From Dichotomocladium elegans (Eukaryota > Mucoromycota > Mucoromycetes > Mucorales > Lichtheimiaceae): 64,000 nt of DNA. The stretch covers positions 1 to 64,000 of the forward strand of contig JAIXMN010000032.1 in assembly GCA_025716815.1 (NCBI GenBank), given 5' to 3'. The position numbers and the translations under genes were made by a program. This document shows, piece by piece, positions 47,503 through 57,754 of this stretch; the stretch's first letter is position 1; each line of letters opens with the position of its first letter. A model generated the notes under the pieces. It was given only the letters and a program-made list of their open reading frames with translations. It was not told the DNA's origin and made no database searches.

Positions 47503-49338
47503 CTACGACTCGGTCAAGTTGCAGAGACGGACAGCTCCCAGGACACCAATCATAAGGAGTGAGGTACTCTCGTAGCACCAATTATTGGCGATCTCACCGA
47601 AAAGCCACTGTGCAAAATACACTGCCTCGAGTAGGAAGATATAGACCCAGCGGATCTCGACGTTGCTAAAGACTAACGCTGGGAGAAGTGACACAAGAGC
47701 GATGTTCACTATCGTGTGAATGGTTGTGGTCGTCCGAAGACGGTGCAGCACAGACATGTCGTTATTGTTCTGGACAAACTGAGTCATGAACACCCAAGGA
47801 ATACCGACAATCAAGCTGAAGAGGCATACGCTTTTTCCAAAGATGTTGATGAGTGGCTCGCCAGGAGGAAGCAAGTCTGGATTCATAATTTGTTGATTGC
47901 TACTGGGCAAAACCCAGATGACGACGGACAGAAAAGACGAGATGCACGCGAGGACCAGGAAGCCGAATATGCTCCTATTGACCTTTTTCGTAGGCCGAAG
48001 ACACACCATCCAATCGTCGCGGGCCGTTCCACTGTGGAATAGACACACATCGTTAATCGACCATCGCATCGTCGTGCCCATGCGCAGGTAACTTTCTCGA
48101 TAAGGTGCAGTCATCCGCCGGGATGTGAACATGCTGAGGATGGGGCCGAGCTTACTCAATATCATGATGCCTGCCGCAAGTATAATGTCGATCGCGATGG
48201 CCAGTATAAAAATGCTGTTGGGCTCAACAATCTTTTCAATAAACCGCTTTGCATTGGTACTTTCAAGGACCGTTTTCGATGAGAAGCCACTGGTGAGGGT
48301 CGTTGGAATCTCGGTTATGTCGGTGACAACCTCATGTCCGACATTGATATTGTAGCCCATAATCACTAGTGCATTCTCCTCATATATCCTGCGAGAGAAC
48401 TCAACCGCTCGCTTGATGCCCAGATAGAGGATGGTAGCGCGGGTTACGTCTTCAATGGTGAAATCGAGTGTACTACTAGGTATTTTGAATTGTGTTATAC
48501 CCAGTCGTCTGAGCATCCCGGGTATACGCGAGTGCACGCGATCAATGACCTCGTCAATAGGAACCCGCTGACTTTTGGCATCCTTGAGGTCTGGGAATTT
48601 CATCACCATCTCAAGTCGGTAGATAATGCGCTTGTCCCACTGGTTACAGTCTTGTCTTTGGCAGGTGAGCACTTGTGATCCCATGGCGTTGATGAGCTCT
48701 TTGCATGATTCCATGACTTCCTCGTTCGTTCTGTCTTCCACCAGTTTAAATAACGCCTCGGGTATGAACTCTGTCGCCCGATCATCCACCCTCCGCGACA
48801 AAATGCATTGAGGAGAATGGATTATCTTGTATTGTTCCTCGTATTTCGATTTGCTCTGCGACTCGTCGACTCCCTCCTTTTTCGGGTAATCTTCGACGAG
48901 GCCATAAAACATATTTGGCTCAATGCATCCCGGTTTGCTTGCTTTGCCTTGCTCCATGAGCGCCGTTGTCTCATTCGCTCGAAGCTGGGACGCGTTCTCC
49001 TTCCAACGTTGCCACATGGGATCGATGACCATATAACATCCGCACGGCGCTTTTTGTCCAGATTTGCCCTTTTTAGGCATTAGGTAGGAGAAGTCCAAGC
49101 GCTTTGAGCGGAAGTTGCGTAGTATCATCTTGGACCATAAGGATTCGAATCCAATGATCACGTTGTCGCCCGAGAGCCCGTTTTCTGCAACCTTGGGATT
49201 AACAACAAGCAGGATATCGCATATCGGAAGCTCGCCAACGATGCCATTCTCTGCTCCGCTTTGGAGAGCCGCGGTAAACCCCAAGATAAGACTGAGAGTC
49301 CAGTTGGATACGTTCGTGGCCTGAGAGAGAAAATCCAT
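47503..49338 (-). CDS. Unassigned multi-pass membrane protein, subfamily A (copy 2)
   Basis: A single exon of 611 residues. The first 16 residues (MDFLSQATNVSNWTLS) are identical to those of the gene at 40046, as is NGIVGELPICD. The paired Cys motif reads CGCYM and is followed by IDPMWQRW as in copy 1. Other shared blocks are MFYGLVEDY, HSPQCILSRRVDDRA, NQWDKRIIYRL, DRVHSRIPGMLRRLGI, YNINVGHEVVTDITEIP, MFTSRRMTAPYRESYLRM and LFHSGTARDDWMV. Six hydrophobic segments end the protein (VYIFLLEAVYFAQWLFGE and MIGVLGAVRLCNLTES near the end). It lacks the mid-protein insertion of subfamily B. The reading frame is intact and appears to be under constraint, judging by which blocks are kept. Function unknown. 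Confidence 0.85.
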   Translation of the reverse strand: MDFLSQATNVSNWTLSLILGFTAALQSGAENGIVGELPICDILLVVNPKVAENGLSGDNVIIGFESLWSKMILRNFRSKRLDFSYLMPKKGKSGQKAPCGCYMVIDPMWQRWKENASQLRANETTALMEQGKASKPGCIEPNMFYGLVEDYPKKEGVDESQSKSKYEEQYKIIHSPQCILSRRVDDRATEFIPEALFKLVEDRTNEEVMESCKELINAMGSQVLTCQRQDCNQWDKRIIYRLEMVMKFPDLKDAKSQRVPIDEVIDRVHSRIPGMLRRLGITQFKIPSSTLDFTIEDVTRATILYLGIKRAVEFSRRIYEENALVIMGYNINVGHEVVTDITEIPTTLTSGFSSKTVLESTNAKRFIEKIVEPNSIFILAIAIDIILAAGIMILSKLGPILSMFTSRRMTAPYRESYLRMGTTMRWSINDVCLFHSGTARDDWMVCLRPTKKVNRSIFGFLVLACISSFLSVVIWVLPSSNQQIMNPDLLPPGEPLINIFGKSVCLFSLIVGIPWVFMTQFVQNNNDMSVLHRLRTTTTIHTIVNIALVSLLPALVFSNVEIRWVYIFLLEAVYFAQWLFGEIANNWCYESTSLLMIGVLGAVRLCNLTES

Positions 49339-49382
49339 TTATAAGAAATTCAAGAGCAAACTGATCTGTCAGTAGGAGCCTA

Positions 49383-49390
49383 GATATATA
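49383..49390 (-). promoter_or_regulatory. TATA-like element of the 47503-49338 gene
   Basis: TATATATC on the minus strand lies about 45 bases before the ATG, a spacing similar to that in the two subfamily B genes. Weak evidence on its own. Confidence 0.3.
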
Positions 49391-51549
49391 GATATCTGCC
49401 AAGCTTAGTTACACGGTATACGCCAGCATAATTATTTTGCATGCAAAGTCTAAGCCATGCATTCCTTTTTTACCTGACAGAGACGCACATTTTAGGATAG
49501 CCTGTGCTGGCAGGTTAATGCCAAACTGATTCAAGAATCGAGATGAGGCGTCTCGAAAACAAAAAGCTCCAAGTATGATAATTGATGCAACGAATTCGTC
49601 AAAATTAGAAGCATCCTTTGTTGTTTATTTATGGCAGTCAGTGGTCTGCCGTTCATCAAACAATATTTGGAAGCAATATGGTTTCAGAAGCAGTCTTGCA
49701 AACTGGCTTACAACGCCTTTACACATATCACTTTGTGATAATCGACGTGACCGAGCGCGGGTGGCCAAGATCCCATCTGGGTTATCAAACGCGACAACGC
49801 ATGGATATATATATATTTCAAAAAGGACGGCAACTCCACATACGTGGACTGACTCGCCACACGATCACTTCTTCCTTCTTCATGTAAATCTCTTGCCTAA
49901 AAGTCATGCAGTGCATCGACGTGCCGTGTGCGTAGTGGCAGTAAATTACAACCATTTGAATGGCGATCTGGGAACCCAATCGCGTACTTCAGTCCAGCTA
50001 GCGCCAGCATACATGCCTTGCAAGAAGCTGGAAGACCAAGACTGCTTGTCGTGGGATGTGGACCAGTCTTTTCCACGCATTATTGAACGTAAGCAGAACC
50101 GACAAAATCCACATAGTCATCTGAACTTGCCAAAGCCACCTTGTCAGATCTCAATTGGATACCCCTAAACAGATCTCAAAGTCACAATAACCATCCCATC
50201 TAAGACGCGAAGGCCAGGTTACATTTCATTGCTTTAACAACTTGCGGTTATACACCTTTCCATCCATCACGCACATGATAATTGTCGTCTGGAATGGAGA
50301 GAGGGAGTACCTTTCCAGAATTTTATTGACACTGTTGCTGGCAGGATGCTTCAATCCAAATGTTTCAAGGTGCTACTACCGTACCTTTTTGATTACGATC
50401 GGCAATCGCGAGTATTTGTTTTGTGTCTGGTCGCCTTCTGAGGAGGAGATCTGTGATACTATATATTCCTGGCTAAACCCACTTTCCATGGCAGAATGGA
50501 AAGGAGCCGCCGCAACATTCTCCAGATTACACAGGTGGCAATTTCAGGCGTTCTCGAAGAGATGAAGAAAAGTTAAAAATAATGCACCCCAAATATTGGC
50601 GCAACAAAGAAGAACGATGAACTGAGGTCATCATGGTACCCGTCGATAGCGTTTTAATCAGAAAACTTTGTAGATAAGGATAGCAAGTATGTGCTTGCAG
50701 CGTACATCAGAATAATGCCTTTGAAGTCGTGCATGACTGGGAGCTGCAGGAGCCTTTGCGATAAATTTCAAGAGAAGTTCGTCAAGACGAGGTCAGTAGC
50801 CGATGGAACTCGCCGGCGTGCATAAGATGGCTCTGTACGTTTCCATAAAGAAACAACAAGGCTTCGGGTGTGCTTCAATGAATCTTTTGTACTCAATAAC
50901 GATTATATGCTGCTTCTCCATTTACACGGAGAAGAAAAAACAGAAAGAGCATACAACTGGAGGCTTTGCGATGAGCGACTCAGCAGCAGATGTTGTAATG
51001 GGATTTTGCCCTATTAACGCATAGGACACGTCTTTGATTTTGACTCTGGGGATTTCCAGAAATCACCCATCCCTTTCCCTGTACGACAGTTGTCCTTGAA
51101 GCAACATCCGCCTACCATTTGACTCCGCTTTCCGACATTGATTAGGGCACTCTTTTGTCCACCATCAGCTCCTGCACTCACGCTCCTTTGCGCCTTCAGA
51201 TATCATGAATGTCTTGTACATACCATCGACTCTTATTAGTATCCATTGGTACGGCCACAACCACTTAATCAGCCTTCGTCCTCCATCAATATCATTGCAC
51301 ATACTCGTAATAATCATCACCGAGAGCTAACTCACTAAACTCCTTATTATGACACATGCTTTTTAAATTGTTCACGTCTTTAGTAGGTACCATACGGAGA
51401 TATCGGAGTGGTAGGATTGTAAATCAACGTCGCATACTTTACTTACTTTTGCTGTGTACCTGGAAAGGGCCGTCACAGTTGTTGTCTGTTACGATAGTTG
51501 TATAGACATCTGTAAGAATGGCAAATAAAACCTTCGAAATCACTCAGAG
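49391..51549. other. Intergenic region with orphan open frames
   Basis: This 2.1 kb holds open frames of 197 residues at 49575-50168 (+) and 107 residues at 50242-50565 (+). Neither resembles a known family, and neither is related to the cluster proteins. They may be chance or remnants of a decayed gene. Nothing else was identified. Confidence 0.4.
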
Positions 51550-52878
51550 TTAAGCTTTTGGATGCTTCGCTGATTCCGTAATCAACATCTCGCTTTCTAA
51601 GAACCCATCGCCTTTTGCTTTGCTCTTGACACCTGACCAAAACTGCTCGATCGTATTGAGTTCAGGCGAGTAGGGTAAAAGATACGCACATCGATATTCT
51701 CGAGGCTCAATATATTTAGAGATATCATCAGCCTTATGGATAGGTCTGTTATCCATTATCGGATAATGGTTTTTCCTATGTTCATATTTATCCATCTCGT
51801 CCATTTTAGCCTGAAGGAAACTGAGATAACGTCCGGTTATAGTTCCCCTGCTCGCAACTTCAGATTGACCCGCGCTCTCTCTTTTCTTGATTGGTGGCTG
51901 CAGGAGTCTCAAGCTACATTTAGTGATCCTTGGTGCTGAGATTGCTCCCAAAATTGCTCTTGTCTTTGGTATTGTGACCACTGCATGTGTCCCTTTCTTG
52001 GACCATGCCATGCTATATTTCATATTGATATGGAATCCAGAGTCATCAATGAAAACGCAGTTTTTTCTAAAGTCAATATCGGTCCTGTCCCATTTGCGCA
52101 CGCCGTCAAGGCACTCATGAAGTTTTGCATCGCTATTCCTGTCTACAGGCTGAAACGAAGCCATTTTCAATGACATGCTGCATTCGTTTTTTCATAAATC
52201 GATCGAGTGTCTTTCTTGAGGCGTCAAGGCCCTCAAATCTCTGGAGCAATTGCTCCATCCGCTGCTCTAGGACAATGAATGGATTCTCACCAACACATTC
52301 TAAAATGATGTACTTGTCCTCTCATCGAGAATACGCGAACGAACCCTCGCTTTAGGTTTTTTTAAAGATGCTGTGAGGATCTTTCTCGTAATGTAACGCC
52401 CATTGCTAGGCTGAGTGAACATGGATTCCGAGCAGCTAATGCACGCAAGACCTTCTCAAACATCAGTTTGAAAAATCTGATCTTGCCTTGGTCAGTGCAC
52501 ACTGTGTAACTGCGTTTGATTCCCACTTCTTTCATCCGAATGTATGTATCCTTTCGCTTGGAGATGTGTGTGGTAAGATCAGAGTTACCTTTGTAATATA
52601 TGCTATGCAGTTATTCAGTGTGAGAACAAACGGGTTGCAGAGAATACATTTCTTCATCAACGACATGATGGCTATCTTCGTAGAAAAATAGGTTTGCTCA
52701 TTTCAGAATGTAAAAGTGTATAAGAGCAATAAGTCAAAAAGGCGAATTTTATAGAGATGGATTTGTGAAGCGACATTTTCCCGTCTATGCATGTGACATT
52801 TAATTTATCACCATACGTGATCCCGCTACATTAGAACTAGCATGAATGCGACTTTGATTTTGGGAAAAATAGTTTATG
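51550..52878 (-). mobile_element. Tc1/mariner-like transposon, catalytic half largely intact
   Basis: A frame of 208 residues at 51550-52176 covers the catalytic core. The first Asp is in FIDDSGFHINM, the second in IMDNRPIH, and Glu in YSPELNTIEQFW, with 34 residues between the last two (DD34E, typical of Tc1). The N-terminal half (about 52177-52700) is broken by stops and frame shifts, and the last residues (SEMLITESAKHPKA) look frame-shifted. The right end matches the copy near 43210. It lies between a subfamily A gene and a divergent subfamily B gene. It is not expected to move on its own. Confidence 0.85.
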
Positions 52879-53648
52879 TCTTGCTCGTGCAACCAAGTGC
52901 AGTCACGTCGAAAGCATCGTGGATCTGGGCAGATAGTACAAGACGTTGGTCATTTGCTTAGTTTTACAGAAGCCCTGGTTCTATCTACGTATCTCGTATT
53001 TTTACGGGCACTCTTTCAAGTAGCATTGTTGATACATAGTACATGAGAAGATGCTTCGTCCAACGAAATTTGGAACATGATCAGGCATGAAAGAAAGGAT
53101 TTTTGTTCAAGGACAATCATACTGTATCAATAGCATCTGATCATTGGGAGCGCCGCAAGATGAGTCAAGATATTTTTTTTACGGGTGCTGGACCGTTTCC
53201 TCACTCGTAAATGTCCACATCAGGTATGTTCGGACATAAGCATTTTACTGGACATTCTCAATTGCCATATTCTCCATAGCCCCTGTGGGGTCTAGTGTAT
53301 AAGCTCTATCAGAAGAGTTTTCCCGTATCTCCAAGAAGGTTTATCTTCTAGCTCGGTTGGTTTGGTTTCGATCTGCAGATCTTTGCTCTATTACACAAAA
53401 GCATGGTTTTTACTTGCAAATGTCACGTTTTCTTAGACCATTTTGATAAACCTACTCTACGACGGATGATGGATGCCTTGATGTGGCCAGTATCTTACAT
53501 CATCGCTATTCCAGGAGCCGCCCATAATACGCATCGAGTTAGCTATCATAGTTGTGCCAACCAAGCGCTGAAGCTACAGGTCGAAGGGCTGTATATTGCA
53601 GCTGTGTCACCGAGCGCGCTTTCCGTCTCCTGTGTAACAGTCCAACTC
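52879..53648. other. Upstream region of the second subfamily B gene
   Basis: No gene supported. An open frame at 53403-53705 (100 residues) overlaps the presumed promoter and has no recognisable features. Confidence 0.4.
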
Positions 53649-53656
53649 TATAAAAA
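53649..53656 (+). promoter_or_regulatory. TATA box of the 53719-55740 gene
   Basis: TATAAAAA lies about 63 bases before the ATG, the best TATA match in front of the four cluster genes. Confidence 0.45.
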
Positions 53657-53718
53657 AAAATCCTCCCCTCATCATCCGAAAAGGACGTCGTTACTTTCTA
53701 CATAGACAATAACCCAAA

Positions 53719-55740
53719 ATGCAAGCTCTTTCGCAAGCAACCAATCTGTCCAATTGGACTCTGGCATTGGCTCTGGGGGCAGCAGCAGCAATAAAAAGCG
53801 GGGCACAACAAGGGATGGAGGGCGAGCTTCCTTTTTGCGACGCTTTCATGGTGCTCACCAGTTTGAACAAATGTTGGCGGAACGCAGATCGCTCCGGAGA
53901 GAACATTTTTATTGGCTTCAACTCGCTATGGACACGCATGATGCTCAAGTCCTTTCAAGCACGTCGACTCAAGTACGTCGCCTTATTACTCGAGAAGGAT
54001 AGTCCGCGTCGTCCCAATTGCAACTGCTACATGGTCCGCCACCCGGCTGAAGTAGAAGGGGAGATGGAGAACAGGTTTCCTTTTTCGCTAGGCAGCAAGC
54101 ACCCTTTCTCAACAACCTCCACAAAAAATCCTTCAAACATTCATAACGGCCAAGGCATGACTCAGGTGCGCCCAAAGATGTTTTACGGGTTGGTGGACGA
54201 GTACGTTGAAAAGGGGAAAAACGGCGCTCGCAAAACATATTTTACCGTCCATAAACCGGATTGTATATGGGAACAGAAGATTGACAAATGCGCGACCGAG
54301 TTCCAGTCAGAAGAGCTAAAGAAGATGCTGCAAAATTCAGAGACCAATAAAGTTGCCCAAGACAAGTGCAAAAAGCTCATTCAAGCGATGGGCAACGCCG
54401 TGGAAGAATGTGCCGCGGCCAACGAATGGGACAAAGGCATCATACATCGTGTATATGACCTCATGAAATTTCCGCATTCTGAGCAGAGCGGCGTTTCTCT
54501 CAACGAAACAATGGATCGTATCCATTCCCGATTAGATGAGATGTTCCAGCGACTGAAGCTGCAGGAATTCACCGTAGATGGGGATGAGAAGCCTTATGGA
54601 GCAGCGGATATATCGAACGCATGCATTGTGTACTTCGGCATTTTAAGGGCTGTCTATATGTCTGCGCTTATCTATGGAGAGGAGCATCGCATCGAAGAGC
54701 CAGAACAGAATCCACAATCAGACAGCGATGTGCAGGGCCAGAGCGATTTCGGGGAGACAATAAGAGAGCACGAACCGACGGTAGTTGACAAGTTCATCGT
54801 CAGATTCGGTCCACAGAATCGCTCAGAGCAGACCAATGGAGAGAATCAGCGGACTCGAGGACTCGTCTTCATGGGTTACAACGTCAACGTCGGCCACGAG
54901 CTCATTCACGATATCATCGAGATTCCAACGCTAAACGGCCATGGATACTCCTCCGCTCAGTTGATCGAGAGCACACAAAAGGAGCGCCTCATTGTCCGTG
55001 AAGTCACGTTCAGCAGTGTCTTTTCCACGTCCATCTTTCTGGACCTTGCCTTGGCTGTAGCAATTATGCTGCTCAGCGGCATTGGTCCTATCCTTAGTAT
55101 GTACACAGCACGCCTAGTAACATCGCCTTACCGTGAGAGCTATCTGAAGATGGGAACAAGCATGCAATGGGCTGTGGGTCAAGCGGTCATGTTCCATTCA
55201 GGTAAAGCAAGAGACGACTGGATGGTGGGGATCCGTCCTGTTGACCACGCCAAAAGAGCAATCGCACAGTTTTTTGGCATGGCAGCCACGTCTTGCGTTA
55301 TCCCCGTCGTCCTCTGGGTGTCTCCGATATCGGTATGGAATCAGTTTCGGATCGACAGCGAGGGTGAAAACCATCTCATTCCGAACACAGCATTCGGCCA
55401 ACTCATCTGTATCATGGGTCTCGTTGTCGGCTTTGCTTGGGTTTTCGTGTCCTTCTTGAGTCACAAGACCGAGATCGCAGTGTTCGAAAAGAAAAATTGG
55501 TCATGGACGCTAGTCCCTGGCCTCGTCGCTCATATCCTTATCAATGTGTCCCTCACATCTCTTCCGGTAGCAATGATATACGGAGGTGTCGAGGCCCATT
55601 GGGTCTATCTGTATCTCCTGGAGGGAATCTACTTTTGTCACTGGTTAGCTGGCGAACTTTGCGGATGGTGGGTGTACGAGAGCACCGCTTTATTCATGAT
55701 TGGTGTCATTGGCGCTATTCGACTGAGTGCCCTATCGTAA
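53719..55740 (+). CDS. Unassigned multi-pass membrane protein, subfamily B (copy 2)
   Basis: A single exon of 673 residues, closest to the gene at 43465-45507. Shared blocks are SQATNLSNWTLALALGAAAA, SGAQQGMEGELPFCD, FIGFNSLWTRMMLKSFQARR, NEWDKGIIHRVYDLMKFP, MDRIHSRLDEM, MGYNVNVGHELIHDIIEIP, GYSSAQLIESTQKER and MYTARLVTSPYRESYLKMGT. The paired Cys motif reads CNCYM. The mid-protein hydrophilic insertion (EEHRIEEPEQNPQSDSDVQG and beyond) is about 65 residues and differs completely in sequence from that of its sister, while its place is the same. HSGKARDDWMVG replaces the usual HSGTARDD. Six hydrophobic segments fill the C-terminal 300 residues. The function is unknown. Confidence 0.85.
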   Translation: MQALSQATNLSNWTLALALGAAAAIKSGAQQGMEGELPFCDAFMVLTSLNKCWRNADRSGENIFIGFNSLWTRMMLKSFQARRLKYVALLLEKDSPRRPNCNCYMVRHPAEVEGEMENRFPFSLGSKHPFSTTSTKNPSNIHNGQGMTQVRPKMFYGLVDEYVEKGKNGARKTYFTVHKPDCIWEQKIDKCATEFQSEELKKMLQNSETNKVAQDKCKKLIQAMGNAVEECAAANEWDKGIIHRVYDLMKFPHSEQSGVSLNETMDRIHSRLDEMFQRLKLQEFTVDGDEKPYGAADISNACIVYFGILRAVYMSALIYGEEHRIEEPEQNPQSDSDVQGQSDFGETIREHEPTVVDKFIVRFGPQNRSEQTNGENQRTRGLVFMGYNVNVGHELIHDIIEIPTLNGHGYSSAQLIESTQKERLIVREVTFSSVFSTSIFLDLALAVAIMLLSGIGPILSMYTARLVTSPYRESYLKMGTSMQWAVGQAVMFHSGKARDDWMVGIRPVDHAKRAIAQFFGMAATSCVIPVVLWVSPISVWNQFRIDSEGENHLIPNTAFGQLICIMGLVVGFAWVFVSFLSHKTEIAVFEKKNWSWTLVPGLVAHILINVSLTSLPVAMIYGGVEAHWVYLYLLEGIYFCHWLAGELCGWWVYESTALFMIGVIGAIRLSALS

Positions 55741-55794
55741 TCCTGAACTACATATGTCAAAATGTATCTCTTATTCCTAGCTAGCTCAACATTT

Positions 55795-55817
55795 ATATAT
55801 ATATATATATATATATA
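55795..55817. repeat. AT dinucleotide repeat
   Basis: An uninterrupted AT run lies about 55 bases after the stop of the last cluster gene and marks the return to housekeeping genes. Confidence 0.85.
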
Positions 55818-56109
55818 CCTTACAAGGACAATAATAATAATAATTTATATTCCTTAAATACAATGGAAACGCTCTCTCGTAGGTGGTGCATGTCGCAGGA
55901 TAACAGCAATATGTATAAACGAATGAATGTGGGCCAAATTTCCGGAAGCCAAATAGACTTAAAACGAGGGATTTCATTGGACGTCGGCCTGTAGAAGCTT
56001 AAGTGTGCGTGCGGGGCGGGCGACGTGTACTCCAAAAAGGCGACGCGCGTTGCCCTTGGTATATGACGCTTTCCCAACTTCCTTTTTTCTGCAGTCATTC
56101 AATTACACC

Positions 56110-57401
56110 ATGTCTGGATCTTATGATCGCGCATTGACCGTCTTTTCTCCTGACGGTCATTTGTTTCAGGTCGAATATGCATCAGAAGCTGTCCGTAAAG
56201 GCTCATGTGCGGTAGCGTACCTTTTTTTATTTTATTTTTGTATATCTCTATTTCTTTTAAGCCTTACCGGTCTCCTCGGCCGCTTCCTTCTCCTTTTACT
56301 TTTCGTCATATGCTAATGCCCTTCGCCTATCTCTTTATGGCCCTCATCAGGTCGGTGTTCGTGGCAAAAACGTCGTCGTTCTCGGTGTCGAAAAAAAGTC
56401 AGTTTTAAAATTGCAAGATCCCCGTACGGTGCGCAAAATCTGCATGCTCGATGAGCATATTGCCTTGGCATTCGCAGGTAAGCTATCCTTAGCTCTCTGC
56501 CCAGTGTCTTTTCCTTCTTCTTTTGCTACTGTCACAGAACTGGAACCGACTGACGTTTTGCTTTTCTTTTATTTTTCTTGATGAATCCAAAAAGGCCTGA
56601 CAGCGGATGCACGCGTGCTTATCAACAAGGCCCGCTTGGAATGCCAAAGCCATCGTTTGACAGTCGAGGATCCGCCCACCGTCGAATACATCGCAAGATA
56701 CATTGCCCAAATTCAGCAGGTTTGCCAATACAGCCTCTCTGTGCTTTTCACGACTATTATCGCTATAATTTCGCATTAACCAAGGTAAAATAGAAATATA
56801 CCCAAAGTGGCGGTGTTCGACCTTTTGGCATCTCGACTCTTGTTGTTGGATTTGACGGAAAGGAACCAAAGCTGTACATGACCGAACCTTCTGGTATATA
56901 CACGGCCTGGAAAGCCAACTCAATTGGCAGAAGCTCCAAGACCGTACGTGAGTTCCTGGAAAAGAATTACGCCGAAGATATGGATGAGAAGGCAACTGTC
57001 AAGCTGGCTGTCAAGTCACTTTTGGAGGTAAAAGAAATAAAAAGAAGAGAAACAGAGCCGAGAGAGTGCGTGGGGGAGGGGTTGAGCGAGATCAAATATG
57101 ACCTGAGGACCGAATTATTCCTCGGCTCACACATCCTTTTGCTGTTCCTTGTATCAGGTTGTCCAAACGGGTGCAAAGAACATCGAGATCTCGGTGATGC
57201 TCGGTGACGGTTCTGTCAAGGTAAGCAGTAAACAAAAGAGTGGGAATCGTAAAAGAAAGAGAAAAGGTCTGATTGCAGTCTTTGCTGTTTTTTTAGAGCC
57301 TCGAGATGACCGAGGTAGAGGCTGTGGTTGCAGAAATCGAGAAGGAAAAGGAAGAGGAGGCAGAGAAGAAGAAGAAGCCTGCTTCGTCCAGCAGCACGTA
57401 G
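56110..57401 (+). CDS. PRE6: 20S proteasome subunit alpha4 (alpha type-7)
   Basis: An alpha-ring subunit of the 20S proteasome core in cytosol and nucleus. Six exons are joined: 56110-56211, 56351-56477, 56595-56719, 56794-57027, 57158-57220 and 57297-57401. The sum is 756 bases, 251 residues. The N-terminal gate peptide is [20 protein letters not shown]. Next come [20 protein letters not shown] and [40 protein letters not shown] then LTVEDP and [14 protein letters not shown] identify alpha4 rather than other alpha subunits. The tail is Lys/Glu rich ([14 protein letters not shown]), as in the human protein. A polyadenylation-like AATAAA follows near 57431. Confidence 0.97.
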
Positions 57402-57754
57402 CTATGAACGTTCCACCTTCCCTTCTAACAAATAAAGATTGTTACAAGTTACAAGCAACTTGCGAGAGCGAGTAAATCCTCCTTTATAAAATGGGAGAGG
57501 TGAGGGGTTGGTGATCGCTGTAGCTACTACAAGATCAGTAATGCTTTTTTTTTCTTTTTCAACTAAAAGCCATCAGATCTATCCCACATGACGTTGTAGA
57601 TGAAATAAAACAAAAAAGGAACATTTTATATTATAACAAAGAATTACTTTTTTTTTCTAAATACAAAAACAGAGATGAAAAGATACTTTTTTTTTTAGGA
57701 AGAGGAGGAGGAAGAGAGGAGGAGATGGATCAGGGAAGGAGAATAAAGAGGATA
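57402..57754. other. Convergent 3' space between alpha4 and CPSase
   Basis: About 350 bases with several T-runs. It holds the 3' ends of both genes and leaves no room for further CPSase-linked domains. Confidence 0.6.

Noticed and set aside
57402..57754. Search for DHOase/ATCase exons downstream of CPSase
   Set aside because: Only about 350 bases with T-runs lie before the alpha4 gene, and no conserved motif was seen.
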